NCBI GenBank assembly: GCA_025355395.1 | Contig: JANXZT010000069.1 | Coordinates: 1-5,898, forward strand | DNA length: 5,898 nucleotides | Reading direction: 5' to 3' | From: Betaproteobacteria bacterium | Lineage (GTDB): Bacteria; Pseudomonadota; Gammaproteobacteria; Burkholderiales; Casimicrobiaceae | Part shown: positions 1 to 5,328 of the stretch, one piece after another | Layout: each line of letters begins with the position of its first letter | Numbering within the stretch: the first letter of the stretch is position 1 | Notes under the pieces: model-generated | Told to the model about the DNA's origin: nothing | What the model saw: only the letters and a program-made list of their open reading frames with translations | The model's database searches: none | Made by a program: the position numbers and the translations under genes

Positions 1-129
1 TGCATGATGATGCGCGGCGTGGAAAAACAGAATTCGGTCATGATCACTTCGTCGGTTCTGGGCACCTTTCGCGAATCGCAGGCGACCCGCGAGGAGTTCC
101 TGGCGCTGGTCGGGCCACGCGCGACCTGA
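1..129 (+). CDS. folE: GTP cyclohydrolase I, C-terminal fragment (cut by window edge)
   Basis: The reading frame is open from base 1 and ends at TGA 127-129, giving the last 42 residues of a protein. It begins with Cys-Met-Met-Met-Arg-Gly-Val-Glu-Lys-Gln-Asn and continues through SSVLGTFRESQATREEFLAL, which is the conserved C-terminus of type I GTP cyclohydrolase (FolE). That enzyme converts GTP to 7,8-dihydroneopterin triphosphate, the first step of tetrahydrofolate (and pterin) synthesis, in the cytoplasm. The first visible residue, Cys, corresponds by family alignment to the second zinc-ligand cysteine (Cys181 in E. coli). The N-terminal three quarters of the gene, including the other zinc ligands, lies outside the window, so intactness cannot be judged. 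The C-terminus looks normal in length and sequence. Confidence 0.93.
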   Translation, partial: CMMMRGVEKQNSVMITSSVLGTFRESQATREEFLALVGPRAT

Positions 130-167
130 GGCGACAATGCGCCGGCGTCCGGAACGCCCACAGCGAT

Positions 168-272
168 GAAAGTGCCATGGCGCTGCCCGACGCGATCGCT
201 GCCAAGGCATTGCGGCTGTACGGGCACGCGTAGGATCCCGAGCACGAGGTCACGGTCACGACCGGCGCCCGC
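168..272 (+). pseudogene. Remnant of a YbdL-type methionine/kynurenine PLP aminotransferase
   Basis: Read in the frame of base 177, this stretch gives ALPDAIAAKALRLYGHA, then a TAG stop at 231-233, then DPEHEVTVTTGA. This matches, in order, the segment of class I/II PLP-dependent aminotransferases of the YbdL (methionine/2-oxoacid) group that normally reads like LREAIAAKVARLYGH-x-YDPDxEVTVTxGAT, just before the cofactor-phosphate-binding region. The TAG sits where the family usually has Tyr (TAC or TAT), so one base change explains the stop. Neither the upstream N-terminal part (substrate loop, NQY-P motif) nor anything after the Gly-Ala is recognisable, so about 30 residues survive. It lies 40-140 bp after folE on the same strand. 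This is a gene relic and not an expressed protein. The family assignment rests on remembered consensus over a short stretch. Confidence 0.6.
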
Positions 273-296
273 CGCGCAGAGATGCGCCCAAGCCCG

Positions 297-455
297 TCAG
301 CGCGCGCGTAGAAAGTAGATCACGGCCACCACCATCAGGATCACGATTGCGGCGATGGCCAAGCTCCGTGTCTTCGGCCGGTCGGCCGACGGTGGCCGAT
401 CGTAAATTCCGACTTTTTTGGTGCTGTCCGATGATGAGGTGTTGTTGTCCTGCAT
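297..455 (-). CDS. Small single-pass membrane protein, 52 aa
   Basis: ATG 455-453 to TGA 299-297 encodes 52 residues. The first 30 or so are polar (MQDNNTSSSDSTKKVGIYDR, then a Pro/Arg-containing linker ending PKTR). A hydrophobic helix of about 18 residues follows (roughly 31-49, SLAIAAIVILMVVAVIYF), and the protein ends LRAR. The basic residues on both sides leave the topology undecided, although the long polar N-terminus looks cytoplasmic. An AGAGGA ribosome binding site at 469-464 stands 8 bases before the ATG, which supports this start. The gene follows the stress-type gene on the same strand, but an intrinsic terminator (472-500) separates them and its T tract ends 2 bases before the ribosome binding site. 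I recognise no family. Codon use and the clean Shine-Dalgarno make a real gene likely. Confidence 0.7.
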   Translation of the reverse strand: MQDNNTSSSDSTKKVGIYDRPPSADRPKTRSLAIAAIVILMVVAVIYFLRAR

Positions 456-471
456 GACGGCGATCCTCTGC

Positions 472-500
472 AAAAAGGGCGGCGCGGATCGAGGCCGCCC
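472..500 (-). terminator. Intrinsic terminator after the stress-type gene
   Basis: On the minus strand, GGGCGGC (500-494) pairs perfectly with GCCGCCC (483-477) across a 10-base loop and is followed at once by five T's (476-472). It begins 24 bases after the TAA (526-524) of the 390-aa gene. A G+C-rich 7-bp stem with a U tract is the classic Rho-independent form. The ribosome binding site of the next small gene starts at 469, so the hairpin can also govern read-through into that gene. Confidence 0.8.
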
Positions 501-523
501 CGCCCGTTGGCTACCGCTGCCCG

Positions 524-1696
524 TTACTTGCCGTCGCGGTCCGAATCGCCGGGAACGGCGCGCTCGATGGCATCACTCATGCGCTGCCAGCCACGCCGTG
601 CCGCATTCTTGAAGCGTGACCACTCGCGGCCAGGGTTGTTGCGCTCCCAATCGCGTTGCAGATCGGGCTCCACGTCATCCCAGTTGCGACCACGATAATT
701 CTGCGCATTGTCGAAGCCGTGCCGGTATGCGGGCGCGTAGTCATCGAACGTGCCACCGCGTCCGGCATAGTTGGTTTCGTAATCGCTGCGGAACTCCTGC
801 TCGTGTGTATCCCACTCGGCGGAGGTGCGTGGCCGCGAGCCCGACAAGCCGGCTGCGCCCGCTACCGCCGCACCGGCTGCACCGGCTATGCCCGCGCCGG
901 TGTAGCTGCCCGATCCGGAGCGCGGAGTGGCACCCATGCCTGCACTCGGCGCTGCAGACGTTCCCGTGCCGCCGGTCGCCTCGTTCATGCGCGACGTCCC
1001 GGTGCTGCCCGTGCCCGCGCTGGAACGCCGTGCTTCACGTTCGCGATCGACTTCGTCCGCCGAGTAGGGTTGCGCGCTCCTGTCGAAGCCGGTCCAGCCG
1101 CTCTGGCGCCACGTCTCCGCGCGCCGCTCGATATCGACAGCACCGTGCCGGCGCATGATGTCGGCTGCCGATTCCGAGCGCGCCTCATCCGCACGCACCG
1201 TGACCAGCGCCCCGCCCCGGCGCACGGCCTCGGCGTAATACTGCGCATCGGGTTCGGAAACACCCAGGTCGGTCAGGCCGCCAATCAATCCTCCAGCCAC
1301 GGCGCCGACACCCGCCCCGGTCAATGCGGCGACGATCGGGCCGGCCGCGATGATCGGTCCGATGCCCGGAATCGCGAGGCCCATCAGGCTCACTGCCAAG
1401 CCAGCCGCGCCACCCACGACGCCACCCGTCACCGCACCTGTGGCGGCGCGACTGGTGTCGTGGTCCGACCGCGTGGCGGTCCTGTCGGTAGCCGTGCCGG
1501 CGCCACTGGTGTCGTGGTCCGCACGTGTGGCCGTCCCGTCGATTGCATCGGGGTCTGCGCCCGCTTCGTGCCAGCCGCCGGCGTTGCTGGCGACGATGCT
1601 GACGTCGCTGTCCATGAACCCTTCTTCCTTCAGGTCACGAACGACGCTTTGAGCCTCGTCGTAGCTGTCGAACGAGCCAATGATTGTCTTCACCAT
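524..1696 (-). CDS. General-stress-like protein with glycine-zipper region and acidic/basic C-terminal domain, 390 aa
   Basis: Residues 1-38 (MVKTIIGSFDSYDEAQSVVR, then DLKEEGF...DVSIVAS) match the short N-terminal domain of general stress protein 17M/YflT-type proteins. Residues 48-86 hold a Thr/Asp/His-rich tandem repeat. Residues 87-142 form a Gly/Ala-rich hydrophobic glycine zipper (GAVTGGVVGGAAGLAV ... GAGVGAVAGGLIGGL), likely membrane-inserting or self-associating. Residues 155-190 resemble the conserved segment after the zipper in these proteins (RRGGALVTVRADE, then a short helix). Residues 225-265 are Ser/Gly/Thr-rich and probably disordered, 266-285 form a second zipper, and 295-375 hold a Tyr/Trp/Asp/Arg-rich domain with YAPAYRHGFDNA and RDWERNNPGREW. 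The biochemical role is unknown; a stress or envelope role is inferred from the family. The start is ATG 1696-1694, but GGAGGG (1705-1700) is only 3 bases away, so GTG 1693-1691 may be the real initiator. An ATG at 1777 would add 27 unlikely residues. Confidence 0.85.
   Translation of the reverse strand: MVKTIIGSFDSYDEAQSVVRDLKEEGFMDSDVSIVASNAGGWHEAGADPDAIDGTATRADHDTSGAGTATDRTATRSDHDTSRAATGAVTGGVVGGAAGLAVSLMGLAIPGIGPIIAAGPIVAALTGAGVGAVAGGLIGGLTDLGVSEPDAQYYAEAVRRGGALVTVRADEARSESAADIMRRHGAVDIERRAETWRQSGWTGFDRSAQPYSADEVDREREARRSSAGTGSTGTSRMNEATGGTGTSAAPSAGMGATPRSGSGSYTGAGIAGAAGAAVAGAAGLSGSRPRTSAEWDTHEQEFRSDYETNYAGRGGTFDDYAPAYRHGFDNAQNYRGRNWDDVEPDLQRDWERNNPGREWSRFKNAARRGWQRMSDAIERAVPGDSDRDGK
1451..1521. 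repeat. Tandem in-frame repeat inside the stress-type gene
   Basis: The 17-mer ACTGGTGTCGTGGTCCG occurs at 1451-1467 and again at 1505-1521, 54 bp apart, and looser identity continues for about another 20 bp after each copy. The period is 18 codons, so it encodes two copies of TATRxDHDTS (residues 55-64 and 73-82) without breaking the frame. It marks a recent partial duplication in the linker between the N-terminal domain and the first glycine zipper. Copy number could vary between strains. Confidence 0.8.
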
Positions 1697-1879
1697 GATC
1701 CCTCCATCTCTTTGCTGATGAGTGTTTTCACGCGTGCCCCGCGTCGATCGACCCGGGCAGCGCGCCTCCAATGGCATTGCGGCCGTTGACGTTCGCTGCT
1801 GCGGCGCGACTTACCACGTCTTGAGCAGCGTGGCCCGGAAGCGCAGCATGTTTCGTGCCGATCGGCGCAGCAGGGGGCG
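1697..1879. other. Divergent intergenic region between the stress-type gene and the ATP-grasp ORF
   Basis: This stretch separates the minus-strand stress gene from the plus-strand ATP-grasp ORF and should hold promoters for both. I see the strong GGAGGG ribosome binding site for the stress gene at its left edge and a possible sigma-54-type site (1845-1859, minus). No convincing sigma-70 pair is visible on either strand. Short Arg-rich open frames cross it but resemble no family. Confidence 0.5.
1845..1859 (-). promoter_or_regulatory. Possible sigma-54 (RpoN) promoter for the stress-type gene
   Basis: Read on the minus strand, the sequence is GGCACGAAACATGCT, preceded by C. The sigma-54 consensus is TGGCACG-N4-TTGC(A/T). 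The GG of the -24 element and the GC of the -12 element are exactly 10 bases apart as required, and only the first T and the first T of TTGC differ. It would start transcription near 1835 and give a leader of about 140 bases before the stress gene. Such a site can occur by chance, and no enhancer-binding activator site was identified. Confidence 0.25.
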
Positions 1880-2752
1880 GTGCCGCGACATGGCGGCATG
1901 CACGAGCGAAAAATCATGACGGCGGCGGCTGGTGCCGATGTCTTTCGAACATCCGACGCCGGCATCGTGGATTGCGGTGCGCATGCCAACCGTGAGAAGA
2001 GGACTTTTTTGAGCCTTGCGCGTGTAGTTTTTACAGGCGCAACGATTGGCATGCCGCTCGATGTCATCGCGATCGGGTCAAGGCGCGACCAGGCTGCGGC
2101 CAGGCCCGGCATGAAAACGCCGATCATCAGCCGCAGCGACTGGGGACGCCTGCCGGAGTTCGACGCGCTCTTCGTGCGTGAGACGACTTCGGTAAACCAT
2201 TACACTTACCGCTTCTCGCGCCGCGCAGCCGCCGAGGGCCTGGTGGTGATCGACGATCCGGATTCGATCCTGCGGTGCAGCAACAAGGTCTACTTGGCCG
2301 AGCTTCTGTCGCGGCATGCGATCCCGACACCGAAAACGATGATCATCCACCGCGATAACGTGAACCGCATCGTGCCGGATCTCGGGCTGCCGTGCGTGCT
2401 GGATCGCCAGCCGCTGTATGCCTGCCGCTACCTCATGGCTCCCGGCCATTGGCAAGTGATCAAGCGCGCCGAATCGAAGAGCAAGCAAACCGAAGGCGCC
2501 ACCATCGCCGTTTCGATGGAAGAGGCGCCCGCCAAGGTCGTGGAGGCCGCGGTACGGGCCGCCATTTTCGTCGGCGACGGCCTCTACGGTGTCGATGTCA
2601 AGGAGATCGACGGACGCAGCTATGCTATCGAGGTAAACGAGAATCCCGATGTCGACGCCGGGCACGAGGACTCGGCACCCGGCGACGCGGTATATGAGCG
2701 CATCATGAGCGTCTTTCGCACTCGGATCGAAGCACGGCGCCACGCGCGATGA
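1880..2752 (+). pseudogene. RimK-like ATP-grasp ligase, truncated and internally deleted (degraded gene or altered protein)
   Basis: The frame runs from GTG 1880 to TGA 2750-2752 (290 aa). Residues 72-174 (SRSDWGRLPEFDALFVRETT, then NHYTYRF, VVIDDPDSILRC, NKVYLAELL, IPTPKTMIIHRDN, LGLPCVL) and 175-287 (DRQPLYACRY, APGHWQVIKR, GDGLYGVDVKEI, AIEVNENPDVDAG) are the ATP-grasp part of the RLAN/RimK-like family, which joins amino or carboxyl groups using ATP. Family members normally have about 45-50 residues between LGLPC-(V/I)-L and DRxPLY, including the glycine-rich ATP loop and the QEFLPT-type hinge. Here L174 is followed directly by D175. The N-terminal RLAN domain is also absent: residues 1-70 match nothing I know, and the stress gene leaves little room for it. 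The likely Mg ligands D239, E251 and N253 remain. No start has a good ribosome binding site; 1880 (GTG), 1898, 1916, 2051 and 2111 (ATG) are all possible. The 3' end overlaps the GCS2 gene by ATGA. Catalysis is unlikely. Confidence 0.75.
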
Positions 2753-4002
2753 ACATGCATACGCTGCATACTCCGCTGCCTGCGTTCGGCGGTTACGGGA
2801 TCGAGCTCGAGTACATGATCGTCGATCGCGAGACGCTTCGAGTGCGGCCGCTCGCGCCGCAACTGCTTGCCCATGTGAAGCCGGTCGTGGGGCCGGACGG
2901 CACGCCGCTTGGCTGGTCGAACGAATTGGTCGCGCACGTCGTCGAGCTGAAGAACGATCGGCCATGCGCGATGCTCGAGCCCCTGGTCGCGGGGTTCGAA
3001 GCGGAGATTGCGCGCGCCAACGATGCTCTTGCCACCGTGGGCGCGCGGCTCATGCCGACCGGCATGCATCCGTGGATGGATCCGGTGCGTGAAACCGAGC
3101 TTTCGCCGCATGACCAAGGCGGCATCTACGCGGCCCGCGCGGCCATCTTCAATTACCGGTCCCACGGCTGGGCCAATGTGCAGGCGATGCATCTCAACCT
3201 GCCGTTTTCCGGAGACGATGAATTCGCCCGGTTGCACGCGGCGATACGATTGGTGCTGCCGATCCTGCCGGCATTGGCCGCGAGCTCACCGCTCGCAGAC
3301 GGCAAGCGTGCCACGGCGCTCGACCAGCGGTTGATCGCCTATCGCAGCAACGCCAGTGCGCTACCCTCCATCACCGGCCAGGTAGTGCCGGAGCCGGTGC
3401 GCACCCGCGCCGAGTACCGGACGAAGATCCTCGAGCCGATGTATGCTGAAATCGCGCCCCACGATCCCGACGGCATCCTGCAGCATGAATGGCTCAATTC
3501 CCGCGGGGCGATCGCGCGATTCGACCGCAGTGCCATCGAAATTCGGGTGTTCGATGTGCAGGAGTGCCCGCTTGCCGATCTGGCGATCGCCGCGGCGACA
3601 GTGTCGGTGGTGCGCGCGGTTTACGAGCGCGAAGCGGGGATTCCCCAGTCGCGCAATACACTCGACACCGCAACCCTTGCCGGGGTTCTGGATACGTGCA
3701 CGCGTGACGGCGAGCGCGCAGCCATCGGCAACGCATCCTTCCTTTCCATGCTGGGCTATCCGGGCCGGCCCTGTACCGCGGGCGAGCTGTGGGCTCATCT
3801 TATCGGTGACTGCTCTCCCGACGCCCCCGTGCATGCACCTGCTTTCAGGGACGCGCTCGACGTGATTCTGGAAGAAGGCCCACTGGCGCGGCGCATCCTT
3901 CGCACGCTCTCGGGATCCGTGGCGCTTTTCCGTGTGCGCGAGGTTTACCGCGAGCTTTGCGATTGTCTCGAATCCGGGGCGCTTTTCCGCCGCGCGGTCT
4001 AG
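2749..4002 (+). CDS. GCS2-family carboxylate-amine ligase (glutamate-cysteine ligase-like), 417 aa
   Basis: This is a complete member of the GCS2 family, a glutamine-synthetase-fold group that forms amide bonds from a carboxylate (classically gamma-glutamyl) and an amine using ATP. Key blocks in order are GIELEYM (17-23, metal/ATP-binding Glu residues), SNELVAHVVELKND (57-70), PTGMHPWMDP (103-112), HGWANVQAMHLNLPF (139-153), a helical Ala/Leu stretch (160-181), SITGQVVPEP (207-216), GILQHEWLNSRGAIARFDR (242-260) and AIEIRVFDVQECP (262-274). The length and all blocks are what I expect of the RimK-linked subgroup, and nothing is missing. The ATG at 2749 overlaps the upstream stop (ATGA), so translation is probably coupled; ATG 2755 is an alternative. 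The natural substrate is unknown. The conserved pairing with an RLAN/ATP-grasp protein suggests a two-enzyme route to a peptide-like metabolite. It should not be called a true glutathione-pathway GshA on this evidence. Confidence 0.88.
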   Translation: MNMHTLHTPLPAFGGYGIELEYMIVDRETLRVRPLAPQLLAHVKPVVGPDGTPLGWSNELVAHVVELKNDRPCAMLEPLVAGFEAEIARANDALATVGARLMPTGMHPWMDPVRETELSPHDQGGIYAARAAIFNYRSHGWANVQAMHLNLPFSGDDEFARLHAAIRLVLPILPALAASSPLADGKRATALDQRLIAYRSNASALPSITGQVVPEPVRTRAEYRTKILEPMYAEIAPHDPDGILQHEWLNSRGAIARFDRSAIEIRVFDVQECPLADLAIAAATVSVVRAVYEREAGIPQSRNTLDTATLAGVLDTCTRDGERAAIGNASFLSMLGYPGRPCTAGELWAHLIGDCSPDAPVHAPAFRDALDVILEEGPLARRILRTLSGSVALFRVREVYRELCDCLESGALFRRAV

Positions 4003-4033
4003 ATCCACACGGCGAAGCAGCGGGCCGGGCGAT

Positions 4034-4058
4034 CGCGCTGGCGCTTACCACCAGCGTG
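4034..4058. terminator. Hairpin between two convergent genes
   Basis: CGCGCTGG (4034-4041) pairs with CCAGCGTG (4051-4058; one G-T pair) around a 9-base loop. It lies in the 86-bp gap between the ends of the GCS2 gene (+, ends 4002) and the DUF2231 gene (-, ends 4089), where a two-way terminator would be useful. Neither side has a T tract, so a simple intrinsic terminator is not shown. Confidence 0.3.
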
Positions 4059-4088
4059 CGGCGACCTGATCGCGCATCTACAGGAAAC

Positions 4089-4541
4089 CTACGGCTCCTC
4101 CCCGCGTGCGGCGGGCTGCACTCCCACGCCATGCACATGCACCAGCTCGCCGCCCAGCCACCCCGAAACGAGGAGCATGGTGATCGCAACCACCGACAGG
4201 GTGAGCGGGCCGGTCGTCTGCGTGGGATTGCTGATGCGCAGCCACACATTGACGACGTACAGCACGACGATCACCAGATTGAGCGTCATGTGAATCAGCG
4301 CAATCTTGCGCAGATTCGGTTTGCGCAGCGACAGGAGGTCGATCAACCCCACGATGGCCGCGGCCAGCGCGCCAAGAATCCCGCCGATCATGGTGTAGAG
4401 CGCCACGACGAACCACAGGTCCGGGTGCACGCTGCGCAATCCGATGAGATCGCAGGCGAGCGAAAAAATCCACAGTCCGATCGGAATGGTGACCAGCATC
4501 GGATGGATCGGGTGGTTGCGAATGCTCGCGGGCGTATGCAT
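4089..4541 (-). CDS. DUF2231 four-helix inner-membrane protein, 150 aa
   Basis: The protein opens with the hallmark of DUF2231 membrane proteins, NHPIHPMLVTIPIGLW (residues 9-24). Four hydrophobic helices follow at about 13-33, 43-70, 78-102 and 111-130. Histidines at 10, 13, 84, 135 and 137 lie at helix ends or within the membrane; those in HPIHP are family-conserved, but their role is not established. The C-terminal tail (VQPAARGEEP) is polar. The start at ATG 4541 is fixed, because an in-frame TGA lies a few codons upstream. A strong AAGGAGG ribosome binding site (4560-4554) lies 12 bases before it, a little far but the only candidate. The gene stands alone on this strand, convergent with the GCS2 gene and divergent from the SET gene. 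The family function is unknown, and no substrate can be inferred from the neighbours. Confidence 0.9.
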   Translation of the reverse strand: MHTPASIRNHPIHPMLVTIPIGLWIFSLACDLIGLRSVHPDLWFVVALYTMIGGILGALAAAIVGLIDLLSLRKPNLRKIALIHMTLNLVIVVLYVVNVWLRISNPTQTTGPLTLSVVAITMLLVSGWLGGELVHVHGVGVQPAARGEEP

Positions 4542-4821
4542 GGACGGTCAATGCCTCCTTAAGGGGTCCAGTCGGCATGGCAAAGGCGCTGCGCCGCCTG
4601 GATGAAACGTGCCGAGCACTTTCCGTGCCGCTTCCGGGACCGTGCCCAGGCGATTCCTCGCCGGCGGCCCTCGACACCGGCGATTCCTCCGCGACACCCG
4701 GACGCGGCAAGAATCACAAGCGTCGGGTAAAGGTTGTGGTGCCCAGGCGCACGCAGGTAAGGGGCGCGTCAGGCCGTATACTGCGGGCTTTTTGCTGCGC
4801 ACCCTTCCCACCCGATTGCCC
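4542..4821. other. Divergent intergenic region upstream of the SET gene
   Basis: These 280 bp lie between the minus-strand DUF2231 gene and the plus-strand SET gene. They hold the DUF2231 ribosome binding site, an 11-base direct repeat GGCGATTCCTC at 4649-4659 and 4679-4689 (30 bp apart), and a TATACT box near the SET gene. An open frame from ATG 4577 (82 codons) ends in a TGA overlapping the SET start codon, but its product is a Pro/Arg/Ser-rich sequence resembling nothing, so I do not call it a gene. Confidence 0.5.
4777..4782 (+). promoter_or_regulatory. Candidate -10 box (TATACT) of the SET gene
   Basis: TATACT differs from the sigma-70 -10 consensus TATAAT at one base and stands out in G+C-rich surroundings. 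Transcription would start near 4789, giving a leader of roughly 30 bases. No matching -35 element is visible 16-18 bases upstream, so the call is tentative. Confidence 0.35.
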
Positions 4822-5307
4822 ATGATGCCTGACAAAACGACAAAAGCCTATGCGGTCCGCTCGTCCCCCATCCATGGTCGCGGGGTATTCGCGGTGCGCA
4901 CCATCCGCAAAGGCAACGAAATCATCGAATACCGCGGCCAGCGCACGAGCTGGGAAATCGGCAGCGAACGACAAGGCCTCGATCCCGACGAGCCGTACCA
5001 CACCTTCCTGTTCGAGTTGGACGATGGCAGCGTGATCGACGCGAGCTTGCGCGGCAACGCGGCACGCTGGATCAACCATTCCTGCGATCCCAATTGCGAA
5101 GCGCTCGAGGACGACGACGGACACGTGTTCATCCATGCGCGCCGCACCGTCCGCGCCGGCGAGGAGCTCGCGTACGATTACCGGCTGCACGTCGATGGCC
5201 GCATCACCAAGGGTATGCGCGAGGCCTATGCCTGCCGCTGTGGCGCACGCCGTTGCCGCGGCTCCCTGCTCGACAAGAAGCAAAACAAGAAGCAAAAGCG
5301 CCGTTGA
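4822..5307 (+). CDS. Stand-alone SET-domain protein-lysine methyltransferase, 161 aa
   Basis: The protein is essentially one SET domain plus a post-SET zinc cluster. Visible motifs are IHGRGVFA (17-24, SAM-binding N-terminal SET motif), NHSCDPNC (85-92, SAM/pseudoknot motif), GEELAYDYRL (113-122, catalytic Tyr region) and CRC-GARRC-RG (Cys138, 140, 145), which with Cys88 can bind one zinc. The tail DKKQNKKQKRR is strongly basic and may bind nucleic acid. SET enzymes transfer methyl from S-adenosylmethionine to protein lysines. Bacterial stand-alone copies of this size are known, but the target protein here cannot be told. ATG 4822 and ATG 4825 are adjacent and in frame (161 or 160 aa). Neither has a clear ribosome binding site, which fits a short leader from the TATACT box at 4777. 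An upstream in-frame ATG at 4609 would add 71 residues without family support. The gene is probably monocistronic, with a hairpin right after its stop. Confidence 0.9.
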   Translation: MMPDKTTKAYAVRSSPIHGRGVFAVRTIRKGNEIIEYRGQRTSWEIGSERQGLDPDEPYHTFLFELDDGSVIDASLRGNAARWINHSCDPNCEALEDDDGHVFIHARRTVRAGEELAYDYRLHVDGRITKGMREAYACRCGARRCRGSLLDKKQNKKQKRR

Positions 5308-5308
5308 T

Positions 5309-5328
5309 CATGGGGTCGGCGCCCCATG
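5309..5328 (+). terminator. Perfect-stem hairpin directly after the SET stop codon
   Basis: CATGGGG (5309-5315) and CCCCATG (5322-5328) form a perfect 7-bp stem around a 6-base loop, beginning 2 bases after the TGA at 5305-5307. The position suits a terminator or a 3'-end stabiliser. The following bases (CAAGTTCC) lack a U tract, so an intrinsic terminator is not proven. Confidence 0.45.

Noticed and set aside
274..287. GCGCA-GAGA-TGCGC hairpin with a GNRA-type loop just after the small membrane gene
   Set aside because: The stem is only 5 bp with no T tract on either strand, too weak to call a terminator.
656..1789. Long plus-strand open frame (377 codons) fully antisense to the stress-type gene
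   Set aside because: Its product is Arg/Ala/Gly-rich with no recognisable domain, and it has no ribosome binding site. The minus-strand frame has domains, a strong ribosome binding site and a terminator. Long antisense frames are expected in G+C-rich DNA.
1813..1893. Minus-strand 26-codon Arg/Leu-rich mini-ORF (MSRHRPLLRR...)
   Set aside because: It looks like the tail of an amphipathic peptide but lacks a ribosome binding site and any homology I can name.
1690..2127. Minus-strand 145-codon frame across the divergent intergenic region
   Set aside because: It is Cys/Arg/Ser-rich and unassignable, has no ribosome binding site, and overlaps the start of the stress-type gene in another frame.
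2078..2965. Minus-strand open frame of 295 codons opposite the ATP-grasp and GCS2 genes
   Set aside because: It is a mirror of two recognisable plus-strand genes and shows no motif of its own.
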